This document shows positions 1 through 7,181 of a stretch of 22,687 nt of DNA, one piece after another (position 1 is the first letter of the stretch; every line of letters begins with the position of its first letter). The position numbers and the translations under genes are program-made. Origin of the DNA: an uncultured Opitutia bacterium (GTDB lineage Bacteria; Verrucomicrobiota; Verrucomicrobiia; Opitutales; Opitutaceae); NCBI GenBank assembly GCA_937952235.1, contig CALFZM010000276.1, positions 1-22,687 on the forward strand, written 5' to 3'. A model generated the notes under the pieces. The model did not search any database and was not told the origin of the DNA. It worked only from the letters and a program-made list of their open reading frames with translations.

Positions 1-360
1 CCCGTAGGCCTTCGTGGTGAGATTGAAATCGAGCGTGGCGGAGCCGCCCGCAGGCACGACCACCCGCTGCGGCAGCGGATCGAGTCCCGGATAGCTCGCC
101 GCGACCGAGACCTCGCCCGCGGGCACGTTGGTCAGGACGTAGCGCCCGCCAGCGGTGGTTGTCGTCGTGCGCTCCGTGCCGGCAATGCGCACGTCAGCAT
201 TTTCCAGATACGCGCCGGTGGCGGCATTGACGACGCGGCCCGAGATGGTGCCGCTGCCTCCCTGGGCGGACGCCGCCGGCAGACAGGCGCCGGCTAGCAG
301 CAGGACGAAGCCGGCGCGGAGGCCGCGGAAGGGCGAGGGGCGGAATCGGGACGAGGTCAT
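1..360 (-). CDS. TonB-dependent receptor-type protein, N-terminal part (runs off window)
   Basis: The reading frame starts at ATG 360 and stays open to base 1 (120 codons seen). Residues 1-34 form a signal peptide: basic n-region, then a hydrophobic GFVLLLAGACLPAASA stretch. From about residue 38 there is a carboxypeptidase-regulatory-like Ig fold: GTISGRVVNAATGAYLENA, then a TTTTAGGRYVLTNVPAG stretch and a pattern ending in TLDFNLT. In Verrucomicrobia and Bacteroidetes this exported fold is the usual N-terminal extension of TonB-dependent outer-membrane receptors. The plug and barrel lie outside the window, so receptor identity is inferred; another exported protein with this fold is possible. 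It is divergent from a LacI-type regulator, the common layout for a regulated sugar-uptake receptor. No good Shine-Dalgarno precedes the ATG. Confidence 0.72.
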   Translation of the reverse strand, partial: MTSSRFRPSPFRGLRAGFVLLLAGACLPAASAQGGSGTISGRVVNAATGAYLENADVRIAGTERTTTTTAGGRYVLTNVPAGEVSVAASYPGLDPLPQRVVVPAGGSATLDFNLTTKAYG

Positions 361-390
361 GGGTCGGGTGCGGGAGTTGAGGTCGGGTCC

Positions 391-406
391 GAAACGCACG
401 CGTTTC
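391..406. promoter_or_regulatory. Candidate operator dyad near the receptor start
   Basis: GAAACGCACGCGTTTC has perfect 6-bp arms (GAAACG/CGTTTC) around a 4-bp spacer. It lies 31-46 bp upstream of the leftward receptor ATG at 360, where a promoter is expected. LacI-family proteins bind dyads of this general kind, and a LacI-family gene is adjacent. Binding is inferred. Confidence 0.4.
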
Positions 407-482
407 CCGGAGCGCACAACGGGCACGAGCGCCATGGGCGGCGGGGGAGGTGGGGTTTCGGGCGGGTCGGGAGCCAACCGTT

Positions 483-500
483 CGCGGACACGTGTCCGCG
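483..500. promoter_or_regulatory. 18-bp perfect palindrome, candidate LacI-family operator
   Basis: CGCGGACACGTGTCCGCG is a perfect 18-bp palindrome with a central CpG, as in many LacI-family operators. It sits between the divergent receptor and regulator genes. A partial half-site (GCGGACA) follows at about 507-513. The regulator next door is the natural candidate to bind it, for autoregulation and receptor control; this is inference. Confidence 0.5.
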
Positions 501-644
501 TCAATAGCGGACAGACCGCGGGATGACTTTTCTTTTCTGACGGTACGATGGCGGAGCGTGCGTGCCCACTCGCGGGAGGCCGACCGCGGGAGCGGTCCGT
601 TGACATGGCGCGGCGATGCGCGCCAGCTAGCGACTCCGTTCGCC

Positions 645-1706
645 GTGCCCGCTCGCCGCCAGCCCCTTCCCCCCTCCGGCATCCGCAACACCGCGGAGTT
701 CGCCCGCCCCGTGGGTCTCGCGCGCACGACGGTATCGCGGGTGCTCAACGGGCAGCCGGGGCTCGACCCCCGGACCATCGAGCGGGTGCAGCGCGCGCTC
801 GCCGAGACGGGCTTCGCGCCCAACGCCCACGCGATGCACCTCAAGGGCAAGCGTACGGCGACGATCGGGATCTGCATGGAGGACCTGGCGACGCCGACCG
901 CCGTATCCAAACTGGCGATGCTGCAGCGGGTGCTGCGCGCCCGCGGTTTCGCCTCGCTGATCGAGGTGCTGCCGCCGGGCGCCGGGCGCGAGGTGGTGCG
1001 GCACTTTCTGTCCCTGCGCGTCGAGGCGGTGGTCTTCATCGGGCATTTTGTGCCGGAGGAGATCGAGGCGCGCATCGCCGAGCTCGGCGCGAACGGCACG
1101 CCGCATCTCGTGATCGACCACCTGGGCCTGCGGGGGGCGAACACGGTGTCGCTCGATCGCGCCGCCGGCATGGTCGCCGTGATGGAACACCTGCTCGACC
1201 TCGGGCATCGCAGCTTCGCGCTGCTCGGACTGTCGAAGGGCCCGGTGAGCCGCCATGACCGGATGCGCGGGGTGCGCGCGGCGCTCGAGGCGCGGGGGCT
1301 CGACGCCGATGCCTGCACGGTGGTGCCCGATTACCTGCATGAGCGGCGCAACGATTTCGACTATGGCCGCAACCTCGCGCGGAGCGTGCTGGCCCGCGCG
1401 GCGCGGCCCACCGCGTATGTGGGTTACAACGACGAGATCGCGATCGGAGCCCTCCGCGCGCTGCAGGAGGCGGGGGTGCGGGTGCCGCGGGACGCTTCCG
1501 TCACGGGCTTCAACCACCAGGAGATCAGCCGCATGACGGTGCCGTCCGTGACGACGATCGACCAGAATATCGAAACGACCGTGACGACGGCCGCGGACTG
1601 GCTGCTGGGGCAGCTCGGCCAGCCGCTGCGCAGCCGGCCGTTCGTGCGGACGATTCCGCCGCGGCTCGTCGTCGGCGAGTCAACCGGGCCCGCGCGCTCC
1701 GGGTGA
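645..1706 (+). CDS. LacI-family transcriptional regulator
   Basis: A DNA-binding repressor or activator of the LacI/GalR family, 353 aa from the chosen GTG. The N-terminal helix-turn-helix includes EFARPVGLARTTVSRVLNG (about residues 18-36); the TTVSRVLNG recognition helix is canonical, while the turn reads RPVG where LAG is usual. A periplasmic-binding-protein-like effector domain follows, with family landmarks near the C terminus (GYNDEIAIGALRALQEAG, then VPRDASVTGFNHQEISRMTVPSVTTIDQN in two parts). The frame is open further upstream (GTG 450, GTG 558, TTG 600), but those starts would add up to 65 residues before the helix-turn-helix. GTG 645 puts it near the N terminus and gives normal family length; there is no clear Shine-Dalgarno, so the start is uncertain. 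Effector unknown, probably a sugar. Confidence 0.85.
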   Translation: MPARRQPLPPSGIRNTAEFARPVGLARTTVSRVLNGQPGLDPRTIERVQRALAETGFAPNAHAMHLKGKRTATIGICMEDLATPTAVSKLAMLQRVLRARGFASLIEVLPPGAGREVVRHFLSLRVEAVVFIGHFVPEEIEARIAELGANGTPHLVIDHLGLRGANTVSLDRAAGMVAVMEHLLDLGHRSFALLGLSKGPVSRHDRMRGVRAALEARGLDADACTVVPDYLHERRNDFDYGRNLARSVLARAARPTAYVGYNDEIAIGALRALQEAGVRVPRDASVTGFNHQEISRMTVPSVTTIDQNIETTVTTAADWLLGQLGQPLRSRPFVRTIPPRLVVGESTGPARSG

Positions 1707-1750
1707 ACGGGTGGGGTCAGCGTCGCATGGCGCTCAGCCGGACTCAGGCA

Positions 1751-1820
1751 GTTGGCCTTCAACTCAGCCGTGAAAACGGCCGCACTGAAAGGTGGAGCAG
1801 CTTGTCCTCAAGCTGCTGCG
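1751..1820. repeat. REP-like repeat, copy A
   Basis: An intergenic repeat 44 bp after the regulator stop. Its 3' part has a perfect hairpin: GCAGCTTG (1797-1804), loop TCCT, CAAGCTGC (1809-1816), preceded by GGTGGA. The 61 bases 1751-1811 match 22627-22687 at 55 positions without gaps. A third, more diverged copy overlaps the start of the first sulfatase gene (16380-16445). Dispersion plus the hairpin suggests a REP-type element; no partner transposase is in the window. Confidence 0.75.
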
Positions 1821-1839
1821 GACCGGTCCATCGCACGTC

Positions 1840-1866
1840 AGCCGCCTGGGGACAGGCGGCTCCACC
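1840..1866. repeat. REP-like repeat, inverted copy B
   Basis: AGCCGCCTG (1840-1848), loop GGGA and CAGGCGGCT (1853-1861) make a perfect 9-bp hairpin, followed by CCACC. Read on the minus strand from 1866 it matches 1791-1816 at 21 of 26 positions. Four of the five differences form two compensatory base-pair changes in the stem; the fifth is in the loop. Copies A and B thus form an inverted pair about 20 bp apart, like bacterial interspersed mosaic elements. The rest of the gap (1867-2065) holds an imperfect GC hairpin near 1943-1966 but nothing else I can name. Confidence 0.7.
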
Positions 1867-2065
1867 GCAATGGCATTAATCCGGCTAAGTTGACGGCGGT
1901 TGTTCATCGCCCCGCCCGGTGGTGGTCGTCGGAACGAACCGGATCTCGCGCTCGCTGCGCGCGATACGCCGAGCGTCGGAACCGTTTCGGGATCGACCGC
2001 CTTGAGTTTTCTCCGCGCCGCCGCGTCTCTGCGGGATGAATCCGCTTAACTGGGCGCCGTTCGGG

Positions 2066-3091
2066 TCAGCGTCCGTCTTCGCGGCGGACGGTGGAGCCCA
2101 GCGCCAGCGCGCGGGGAAGGAGCACCTCGAAATGGGTCTGCGGGATGATCGGGCCCATGTGCATGACAGTCTCCGATCCAAGCAGCGAGGCGAGTTCGCC
2201 GCAGGCGGGTAGCGGCCAGCCGCGCAGGTAGCCGAACAGGAAACCGGCCGCCCAGGCGTCGCCCGCGCCGTTGGTGTCGATCACGTCGGCGACGGCCACC
2301 GGCGCGATGCGGTGCAACTGGCCGTCGTGGGCGATCCACGCGCCGTCCTTCCCCACCTTCACCGCGGCGAGCACGCCCAGCTCGGCGAGCCGGTGCGCGA
2401 GGGCATCGAACGGCGAACGGTGATCCTCGAACAGCGCGCGGATCTCATCCTCGTTGGCGAAGACGATGTCGATGCCGTGCCGGAACTGGCGGAACAGCCA
2501 GTCGCGGGAGGCGTTGACCACTTCGAACGAGGACAGGTCGAGGCTCGTCGTGCAGCGGGCCGCGCGCGCGGCGGAAAGGACGGCGTCGGCGAGCGCGCGG
2601 TTGAAGACGAGGTAGCCCTCGATGTGGGCGTGCCGCGCGCCGGCGAAGTCCTCGGCGCGCACCTCCTCGGGGGCGAGCGTCATCGCCGCACCGAGGCACG
2701 TCCGCATCGTGCGCTGCGCGTCGGGCGTGACGAGGGCGAGGCAGCGGGCGTTGGCGTGGGCGCCGCGCTTGAAACGCGAGCCGTCGACTCCGGCGATCTC
2801 GAACGCGTGCCGGTAGACGTCGGCGAGGCGGTCGTTCCCCAGCTTGCCCAGGAAGGTGCTGCGCAGGCCAAGCCGGGTGGCGTTGTACGTGGCGTTGGCC
2901 GCGGAGCCGCCGGTCGCGTAGGCGGGATCGCCGTCGAGCAGGCTCACGATCCGGTGCATCTCGTCGTGGTCGACCAGCACCATGCCGCCCTTCTCGCCGG
3001 CCACATGCCGGTGCAGGAACTCGTCCGGCACCCGGGCGAGCAAATCCATGATGGGCGAACCGACACCAATAAGGTCGAAGGAGGGGGGCAT
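2066..3091 (-). CDS. PfkB-family carbohydrate/nucleoside kinase
   Basis: A 341-aa ribokinase-fold kinase that transfers phosphate from ATP to a sugar or nucleoside hydroxyl in the cytoplasm. N-terminal FDLIGVGSPIMDLLA opens the fold. PfkB signature 1 is GGSAANATYNATRLG (61-75). The ATP/anion-hole signature is IDTNGAGDAWAAGF (271-284), with D278 the expected catalytic base. The acceptor is not determined; adenosine-kinase-like members share the DTNGAGD form, so adenosine kinase is one option and a sugar kinase another. The ATG at 3091 is the only start that fits, but it lies at the edge of a 7-bp tandem repeat and has no Shine-Dalgarno. It lies 130 bp downstream of the DUF6941-like gene on the same strand, so co-transcription is possible. 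Confidence 0.88.
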   Translation of the reverse strand: MPPSFDLIGVGSPIMDLLARVPDEFLHRHVAGEKGGMVLVDHDEMHRIVSLLDGDPAYATGGSAANATYNATRLGLRSTFLGKLGNDRLADVYRHAFEIAGVDGSRFKRGAHANARCLALVTPDAQRTMRTCLGAAMTLAPEEVRAEDFAGARHAHIEGYLVFNRALADAVLSAARAARCTTSLDLSSFEVVNASRDWLFRQFRHGIDIVFANEDEIRALFEDHRSPFDALAHRLAELGVLAAVKVGKDGAWIAHDGQLHRIAPVAVADVIDTNGAGDAWAAGFLFGYLRGWPLPACGELASLLGSETVMHMGPIIPQTHFEVLLPRALALGSTVRREDGR

Positions 3092-3145
3092 GGGCGATGG
3101 GCGATGGGCGATGGGCGATGGGCGATGGGCGATGGGCGATGGGCG
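3090..3145. repeat. Perfect 7-bp tandem repeat, (ATGGGCG)x8
   Basis: Eight exact copies of ATGGGCG run from 3090 to 3145 and stop abruptly. The first two bases (3090-3091) belong to the pfkB start codon on the minus strand, so the whole ribosome-binding region of that gene is repeat. Exact short tandem repeats like this can change copy number by slippage. Confidence 0.95.
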
Positions 3146-3191
3146 CAGTTATGGCGCGGCGCTGAAAGTCACGCTCAATTTCAATTCCCGG

Positions 3192-3217
3192 CCTATCGCC
3201 GATCGCCTCTCGCCCAT
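3192..3217. repeat. Degenerate inverted array of the same 7-bp unit
   Basis: Plus-strand units CGCCGAT, CGCCTCT and CGCCCAT, after a partial CCTAT, keep 7-bp spacing and are variants of the reverse complement of ATGGGCG. The array starts just past the DUF6941-like stop codon (3222-3224) and can pair with the eight-copy array across a 46-bp spacer, giving a long imperfect hairpin in RNA of either strand. Confidence 0.75.
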
Positions 3218-3221
3218 TGCC

Positions 3222-3605
3222 TCAGGTCGATACCGTCAAGTTCGTCGCCAGCAGCGGCTCGTCGTCGATCTCGATCAGCAGCGAGTAGTCGCCCGGCTGG
3301 GGAAACGTCAGGTTCTGGATTTCGTTGATGAGATTGATCCGGTGCAGGGGACTCTGGGAATCGAAGGGGCGTTCGATCAGCGGACGCGGATTGGTGGCGT
3401 CGAGTCCCATCGAGATGCGCAGCTTGTGCGGGCCGGCGGCGCAGTCGGTGAGCGTGAGGAACCAGATCATGAACGGGTGCGTGACCGGGAACTGCCGGGC
3501 CTCGATGTTCGAGAAGATGCCGAGCACGGTGTGCTTGCCGGAGCCGGGGTCGATATGGACGCCGTCGCAGGTGAGCCACGCGAGCAGTTGCGGTTTGGAA
3601 TGCAC
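3222..3605 (-). CDS. DUF6941-like conserved hypothetical protein
   Basis: A small cytoplasmic protein of 127 aa from GTG 3605. The start region reads MHSKPQLLAWLTCDGVHIDP, then a GSGKHTVLGIFSNIEARQFP stretch and a predicted all-beta C-terminal half (GDYSLLIEIDDEPL). The pattern 'CD.VH.D..TGKHT.LG.F..I.A..FP' is one I associate with the DUF6941 family, which has no known biochemical role. The frame stays open upstream to 4085, but that region overlaps pyrG antisense and is low-complexity, so the GTG just before the conserved block is preferred; CTG or TTG starts a few codons earlier are alternatives. It is divergent from the small membrane protein at 3687. Confidence 0.68.
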   Translation of the reverse strand: MHSKPQLLAWLTCDGVHIDPGSGKHTVLGIFSNIEARQFPVTHPFMIWFLTLTDCAAGPHKLRISMGLDATNPRPLIERPFDSQSPLHRINLINEIQNLTFPQPGDYSLLIEIDDEPLLATNLTVST

Positions 3606-3686
3606 GGGCCCCAGCAGGCCCGCCGGCCGGGGGCCGCGCAATTGATTTTTCTTGGACTTCCCCGCGCGTCGCGGCTTCGTGGCGCC

Positions 3687-3890
3687 GTGGTCCTTGCGCA
3701 ACTCGCTGCCGACACGGGCGGCTTCGATCCTTCGGCCTGGCCGCCCTGGCTGCAGGTGCTGGCGGGGACGTTTGCCGCCGGGCTTTTCATCTGGCTTCTC
3801 ATCAAGCTGCTCAAGCTCGCGCTGTGGCTGCTCTTCTTCGCGGTCGTGCTCGGCGGCTCGGCGTGGGCGCTGTGGCTGCTGCTGCAGTGA
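3687..3890 (+). CDS. Small two-helix membrane protein upstream of pyrG
   Basis: About 67 aa from GTG 3687 (a TTG at 3642 would give 82 aa). After a short polar start (TGGFDPSAWPPW) there are two hydrophobic segments: VLAGTFAAGLFIWLLI and, after a KLLKL linker, LWLLFFAVVLGGSAWALWLL, ending in Q and a stop. It is predicted to sit in the inner membrane with a short basic loop. I recognise no family and assign no function. It ends 97 bp before pyrG on the same strand. The start is uncertain, with no clear ribosome-binding site. Confidence 0.5.
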   Translation: MVLAQLAADTGGFDPSAWPPWLQVLAGTFAAGLFIWLLIKLLKLALWLLFFAVVLGGSAWALWLLLQ

Positions 3891-3987
3891 CGGGCGCACG
3901 AGGCTTTCCGCGCCGTGGCGGCCGCGCGCAGGTGCGCCCCAACTTTTCCTTGCGCGTGCGAATCGCGCGGCCTCACGCTCGACCCCC

Positions 3988-5640
3988 GTGAAATATATTT
4001 TCGTCACGGGAGGTGTCGTATCGTCGCTGGGCAAGGGGCTCACGGCGGCAGCGCTGGGGGCGCTGCTGGAGATGCGTGGCCTCACCGTCCGGATCCAGAA
4101 ATTCGACCCTTACCTCAACGTGGATCCGGGCACGATGAGCCCGTTCCAGCACGGCGAGGTGTATGTCCTCGAGGATGGTGCGGAGACCGACCTCGACCTG
4201 GGTCACTACGAGCGGTTCACGAGCGGCAAGCTTTCGCGGCTCAACAGCCTTTCCTCGGGCCAGATCTACGAGGCGGTGATCCAGAAGGAGCGGCGCGGCG
4301 ACTACCTGGGCAAGACCGTGCAGGTGATCCCGCACGTCACGAACGAGATCAAGGAGCGCATCTACGCGGGCGGGAAGGATGCCGACGTGCTCATCACCGA
4401 GATCGGCGGCACCACCGGCGACATCGAAGGCCTGCCGTTCCTCGAGGCGATGCGCCAGTTCGCCCTGGAAGTCGGGCCGAAGGATGTGGTGTTCATCCAC
4501 GTCACGCTCGTGCCGTTCCTCAAGGCGGCGGGCGAGCTCAAGACCAAGCCGACGCAGCAGTCCGTCGCGAAGCTCCGCGAGATCGGCATCCAGCCGCATG
4601 TGCTGGTCTGTCGCACCGACCATCCGCTGGACCACGACCTGCGCGACAAGCTCTCGATGTTCTGCAACGTCCCGGTCAAGGCCGTGATCGAGTGCCGCGA
4701 CGTCGATCACTCCATCTACGAGCTGCCGCTCGCCTTGCAGAAGGAGGGCATGGACCAGCTCGTGCTCGACCTGTTCGGGCTGAAGAATCCGCCGCCCGAG
4801 AAGAACATCTGGGAGGAGATCGTCGGGCGCCTGCTGAATCCGAAGCACGAGGTCACGATCGGCGTCGTCGGCAAGTACATCGAGCTGCAGGACGCGTACA
4901 AGTCCGTCTACGAATCCATCACGCACGCCGGCATCGCCAACCACTGCAAGGTCAACATCCGCCGCATCGACGCCGAGGACGTCGAGAAGAAGGGCGGCGC
5001 CGCGCTGCTGAAGGGCCTCGACGGCATCCTCGTGCCCGGCGGTTTCGGCGACCGGGGCACCGAGGGGAAGATCGCCGCGGCGCGCTTCGCCCGCGAGAAC
5101 CAGGTGCCTTACTACGGCCTCTGCCTCGGGCTGCAGATCGCGGTGATCGAGTTCGCGCGCAACGTGCTGAAGCTCGAGGGTGCGAACAGCACCGAATTCG
5201 ATCCCAAGCCCGCGCATCCCGTCATCAACATGATGGAGGAGCAGAAGCAGATCATCGACAAGGGCGCGACCATGCGCCTCGGCAGCTACGAGTGTGCGCT
5301 CACGCCCGGCACGCTCGCCCACAAGGCCTACGGCGCCGACAGCGTGCGCGAACGCCACCGTCATCGCTATGAGGTCAACAACGCCTACGTCGGACAGCTC
5401 CAGCGCGCCGGCATGATTGTCAGCGGCGTGAATCCGCGGCGCAACCTCGTCGAGGTGATCGAGCTCAAGGGCCACCCCTGGTTTCTCGGCACGCAGGCGC
5501 ATCCCGAATTCCAGTCGAAGCCGAACCGGGCGCATCCGCTCTTTGCGGCCTTCATCGCCGCCGCGCTCAAGGCGAGCCGCCGCGAGAAAGGAAGCAGGCG
5601 CAAGGAGACCAAGCCGCTGGCGCGGGGCGCGAAATCATGA
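3988..5640 (+). CDS. pyrG: CTP synthase
   Basis: Makes CTP from UTP using ATP and glutamine (or ammonia), the last step of de novo pyrimidine nucleotide synthesis. 550 aa, normal for the family. The GTG at 3988 begins the canonical MKYIFVTGGVVSSLGKG; K16 lies in the ATP-binding P-loop. The synthetase domain covers about residues 1-270 (DPYLNVDPGTMSPFQHGEV, TEIGGTTGDIEG). The class I glutamine amidotransferase domain covers about 290-540, with oxyanion-site GGFGDRG, nucleophile C379 in YGLCLGLQ, and H505 and E507 in AHPEFQSKP. All catalytic residues are present. The C terminus is lysine/arginine-rich. It lies 76 bp upstream of kdsA on the same strand; pyrG-kdsA adjacency is common in Gram-negative bacteria. 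Confidence 0.98.
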   Translation: MKYIFVTGGVVSSLGKGLTAAALGALLEMRGLTVRIQKFDPYLNVDPGTMSPFQHGEVYVLEDGAETDLDLGHYERFTSGKLSRLNSLSSGQIYEAVIQKERRGDYLGKTVQVIPHVTNEIKERIYAGGKDADVLITEIGGTTGDIEGLPFLEAMRQFALEVGPKDVVFIHVTLVPFLKAAGELKTKPTQQSVAKLREIGIQPHVLVCRTDHPLDHDLRDKLSMFCNVPVKAVIECRDVDHSIYELPLALQKEGMDQLVLDLFGLKNPPPEKNIWEEIVGRLLNPKHEVTIGVVGKYIELQDAYKSVYESITHAGIANHCKVNIRRIDAEDVEKKGGAALLKGLDGILVPGGFGDRGTEGKIAAARFARENQVPYYGLCLGLQIAVIEFARNVLKLEGANSTEFDPKPAHPVINMMEEQKQIIDKGATMRLGSYECALTPGTLAHKAYGADSVRERHRHRYEVNNAYVGQLQRAGMIVSGVNPRRNLVEVIELKGHPWFLGTQAHPEFQSKPNRAHPLFAAFIAAALKASRREKGSRRKETKPLARGAKS

Positions 5641-5716
5641 CGCGTCGGAGTCTTCGTCGTTGCGTTCCAGACGTCCCGTTTGCGCCGTGGCGCCCGGGCC
5701 GCTGACGCCCGTCCCC

Positions 5717-6517
5717 ATGCTGTTCGATCCTGCCCGCCTGCTGCTGATCGCCGGGCCGTGCTCGCTGGAAAACGAGACGGTCTGCCGCGCGGTCGCCGGG
5801 ATGCTCGCGCAGCTCCGCGACACGCGGCCCGAGCTGAACCTCGTGTTCAAGGGGTCGTTCGACAAGGCCAACCGCACCTCGCTGGCCGGCGCGCGCGGCA
5901 CCGGGCTCGACGCCGGCCTCGCGCTGCTTGCAGGGGTGCGACGCGACTATGGCTTGCCCGTGCTCACCGACGTGCACGAGTCCGCGCAGGTCCCCGCCGT
6001 CGCGGCCGTGTGCGATGTCCTGCAGATTCCCGCCTTCCTGTGCCGGCAGACCGACCTGCTGCTGGCCGCCGCCGGCACCGGGCGGGTGGTCAACGTGAAG
6101 AAGGGCCAGTTTCTTTCGCCGCAGGAGATGACGCATGTCACCGGCAAACTCCGCGAAGGCGGCGCCGCCGAGATCTGGCAGACGGAGCGCGGCACGACAT
6201 TCGGATACCAGAACCTCGTGGTCGACATGCGGTCGTTCGCGATCATGGCGGCCAGCGGATTTCCGACCGTGTTCGACGCGACGCACGCGGTCCAGCTGCC
6301 CGGCGCCGGTGGCGGCAAGAGCAGCGGGCAGCGTGAATTCGTCCCGCCGCTCGCCCGCGCCGCGCTCGCCGCCGGCGCCGATGGTCTCTTCATCGAGACG
6401 CATCCCGATCCGGCCCGGGCCATCAGCGACGGGCCCAACATGATCGCGCTCGCGGATCTGCCGGCCCTGGTGGACGCGTGCCTCGCGGTGTGGCGGGCCG
6501 TGCGCGGTGCGGGGTAG
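5717..6517 (+). CDS. kdsA: 3-deoxy-8-phosphooctulonate (Kdo-8-P) synthase, metal-dependent type
   Basis: Condenses phosphoenolpyruvate with arabinose 5-phosphate to Kdo-8-phosphate, a committed step to LPS inner-core Kdo, in the cytoplasm. 266 aa from ATG 5717, close to family length, a single TIM barrel. Recognisable blocks: FKGSFDKANRTS (44-55), LTDVHE (83-88), IPAFLCRQTDLL (104-115), NVKKGQF (126-132), FGYQNLVVDMR (162-172). C15 in IAGPCSLEN, H190 in FDATHAVQ, E227 in FIETHPDP and D238 in SDGPN match the metal ligands of the metal-dependent class (as in Aquifex); the E. coli type has Asn at the Cys position. It shows the lineage makes Kdo-containing LPS. Probably transcribed with pyrG. Confidence 0.96.
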   Translation: MLFDPARLLLIAGPCSLENETVCRAVAGMLAQLRDTRPELNLVFKGSFDKANRTSLAGARGTGLDAGLALLAGVRRDYGLPVLTDVHESAQVPAVAAVCDVLQIPAFLCRQTDLLLAAAGTGRVVNVKKGQFLSPQEMTHVTGKLREGGAAEIWQTERGTTFGYQNLVVDMRSFAIMAASGFPTVFDATHAVQLPGAGGGKSSGQREFVPPLARAALAAGADGLFIETHPDPARAISDGPNMIALADLPALVDACLAVWRAVRGAG

Positions 6518-6669
6518 GAGCGGCGGCGCGCACCGCATCGCGGCCCCGACTGCCCGTTGGGGTGCCGGAATGAACCCGAGGCGGCCGGCGCAGGTTTCCT
6601 CCCGCTGACAAGGCGCTCCCTTGACCCCGAACACGGCGCGCCCCTAACTGCCGCCCAACTTAAAACCGG

Positions 6670-7143
6670 ATGGAAACCTTCCTGATCGACGTCCCGATGC
6701 CCTCGATGGGTGCGACGGTGAACGAACTCACCGTGATCGCGCTCAAAACGCAACCGGGCGACCGCGTGACCAAGGGCCAGCGGCTCGCCGATCTCGAGAG
6801 CGACAAATCGGTCTTCGAATTCGAATCCCCCTGCGACGGCGTGGTGCGCGCCATCCTCGTGCGGGCTGGCGACGTGAAGCCGGCCGGCGAACCGTTCCTG
6901 CAGATCGAGACGGCGGATGACTCCCTGCGCCACCTGCAGGCGAAGGCAGGAGCGGCCGCAGCGGCGACCGCGGCGCCGTCGGCCAAACCAGCCGCCGCGC
7001 TGGTCTGGACGCCCCGCGCGCTCAAGATGGCGCAGGAGGCCGGGTTGGATCCCGCGAATCTGGCGGGGATCGAGGCCACCGGGCCGGGCGGGCGGGTGTC
7101 GGGCGACGACGTCACGCGCTACCTGGCGGCGCGCAAGTCTTGA
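6670..7143 (+). CDS. Stand-alone lipoyl-domain/E3-binding-domain protein
   Basis: A 157-aa protein shaped like the front half of a 2-oxoacid dehydrogenase E2. Residues 3-80 are a lipoyl domain with K46 in LESDKSVFEFES as the expected lipoylation site. A mobile Ala/Pro-rich linker covers about 92-111. Residues 112-154 are a peripheral subunit-binding domain (TPRALKMAQEAGLDPANL, ATGPGGRVSGDDVTRYL), which in E2 binds E1 or E3. The catalytic acyltransferase domain is absent: a normal stop follows directly, with no E2 remnant downstream. So it can carry an acyl/lipoyl group and dock a partner but cannot itself transfer acyl groups to CoA. A KAS III-like gene starts 38 bp downstream. A weak TTGACC element near 6621 may be part of its promoter. 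Confidence 0.9.
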   Translation: METFLIDVPMPSMGATVNELTVIALKTQPGDRVTKGQRLADLESDKSVFEFESPCDGVVRAILVRAGDVKPAGEPFLQIETADDSLRHLQAKAGAAAAATAAPSAKPAAALVWTPRALKMAQEAGLDPANLAGIEATGPGGRVSGDDVTRYLAARKS

Positions 7144-7181
7144 GTGGACGCCATCCGGCCGGGCCCTAAACCTCCGCTGCC

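Noticed and set aside
450..644. N-terminal extension of the LacI-family regulator from GTG 450
   Set aside because: It would put about 65 low-complexity residues before the helix-turn-helix and would cover the 18-bp palindrome; family proteins start just before the helix-turn-helix.
3090..3217. CRISPR-like array
   Set aside because: The unit is 7 bp with no spacers and there are no cas genes; it is a simple tandem repeat.
6504..6546. Hairpin GCGGTGCG/CGCACCGC across the kdsA stop as a terminator
   Set aside because: The loop is 27 nt and no T-tract follows; such pairings are expected by chance at this GC.
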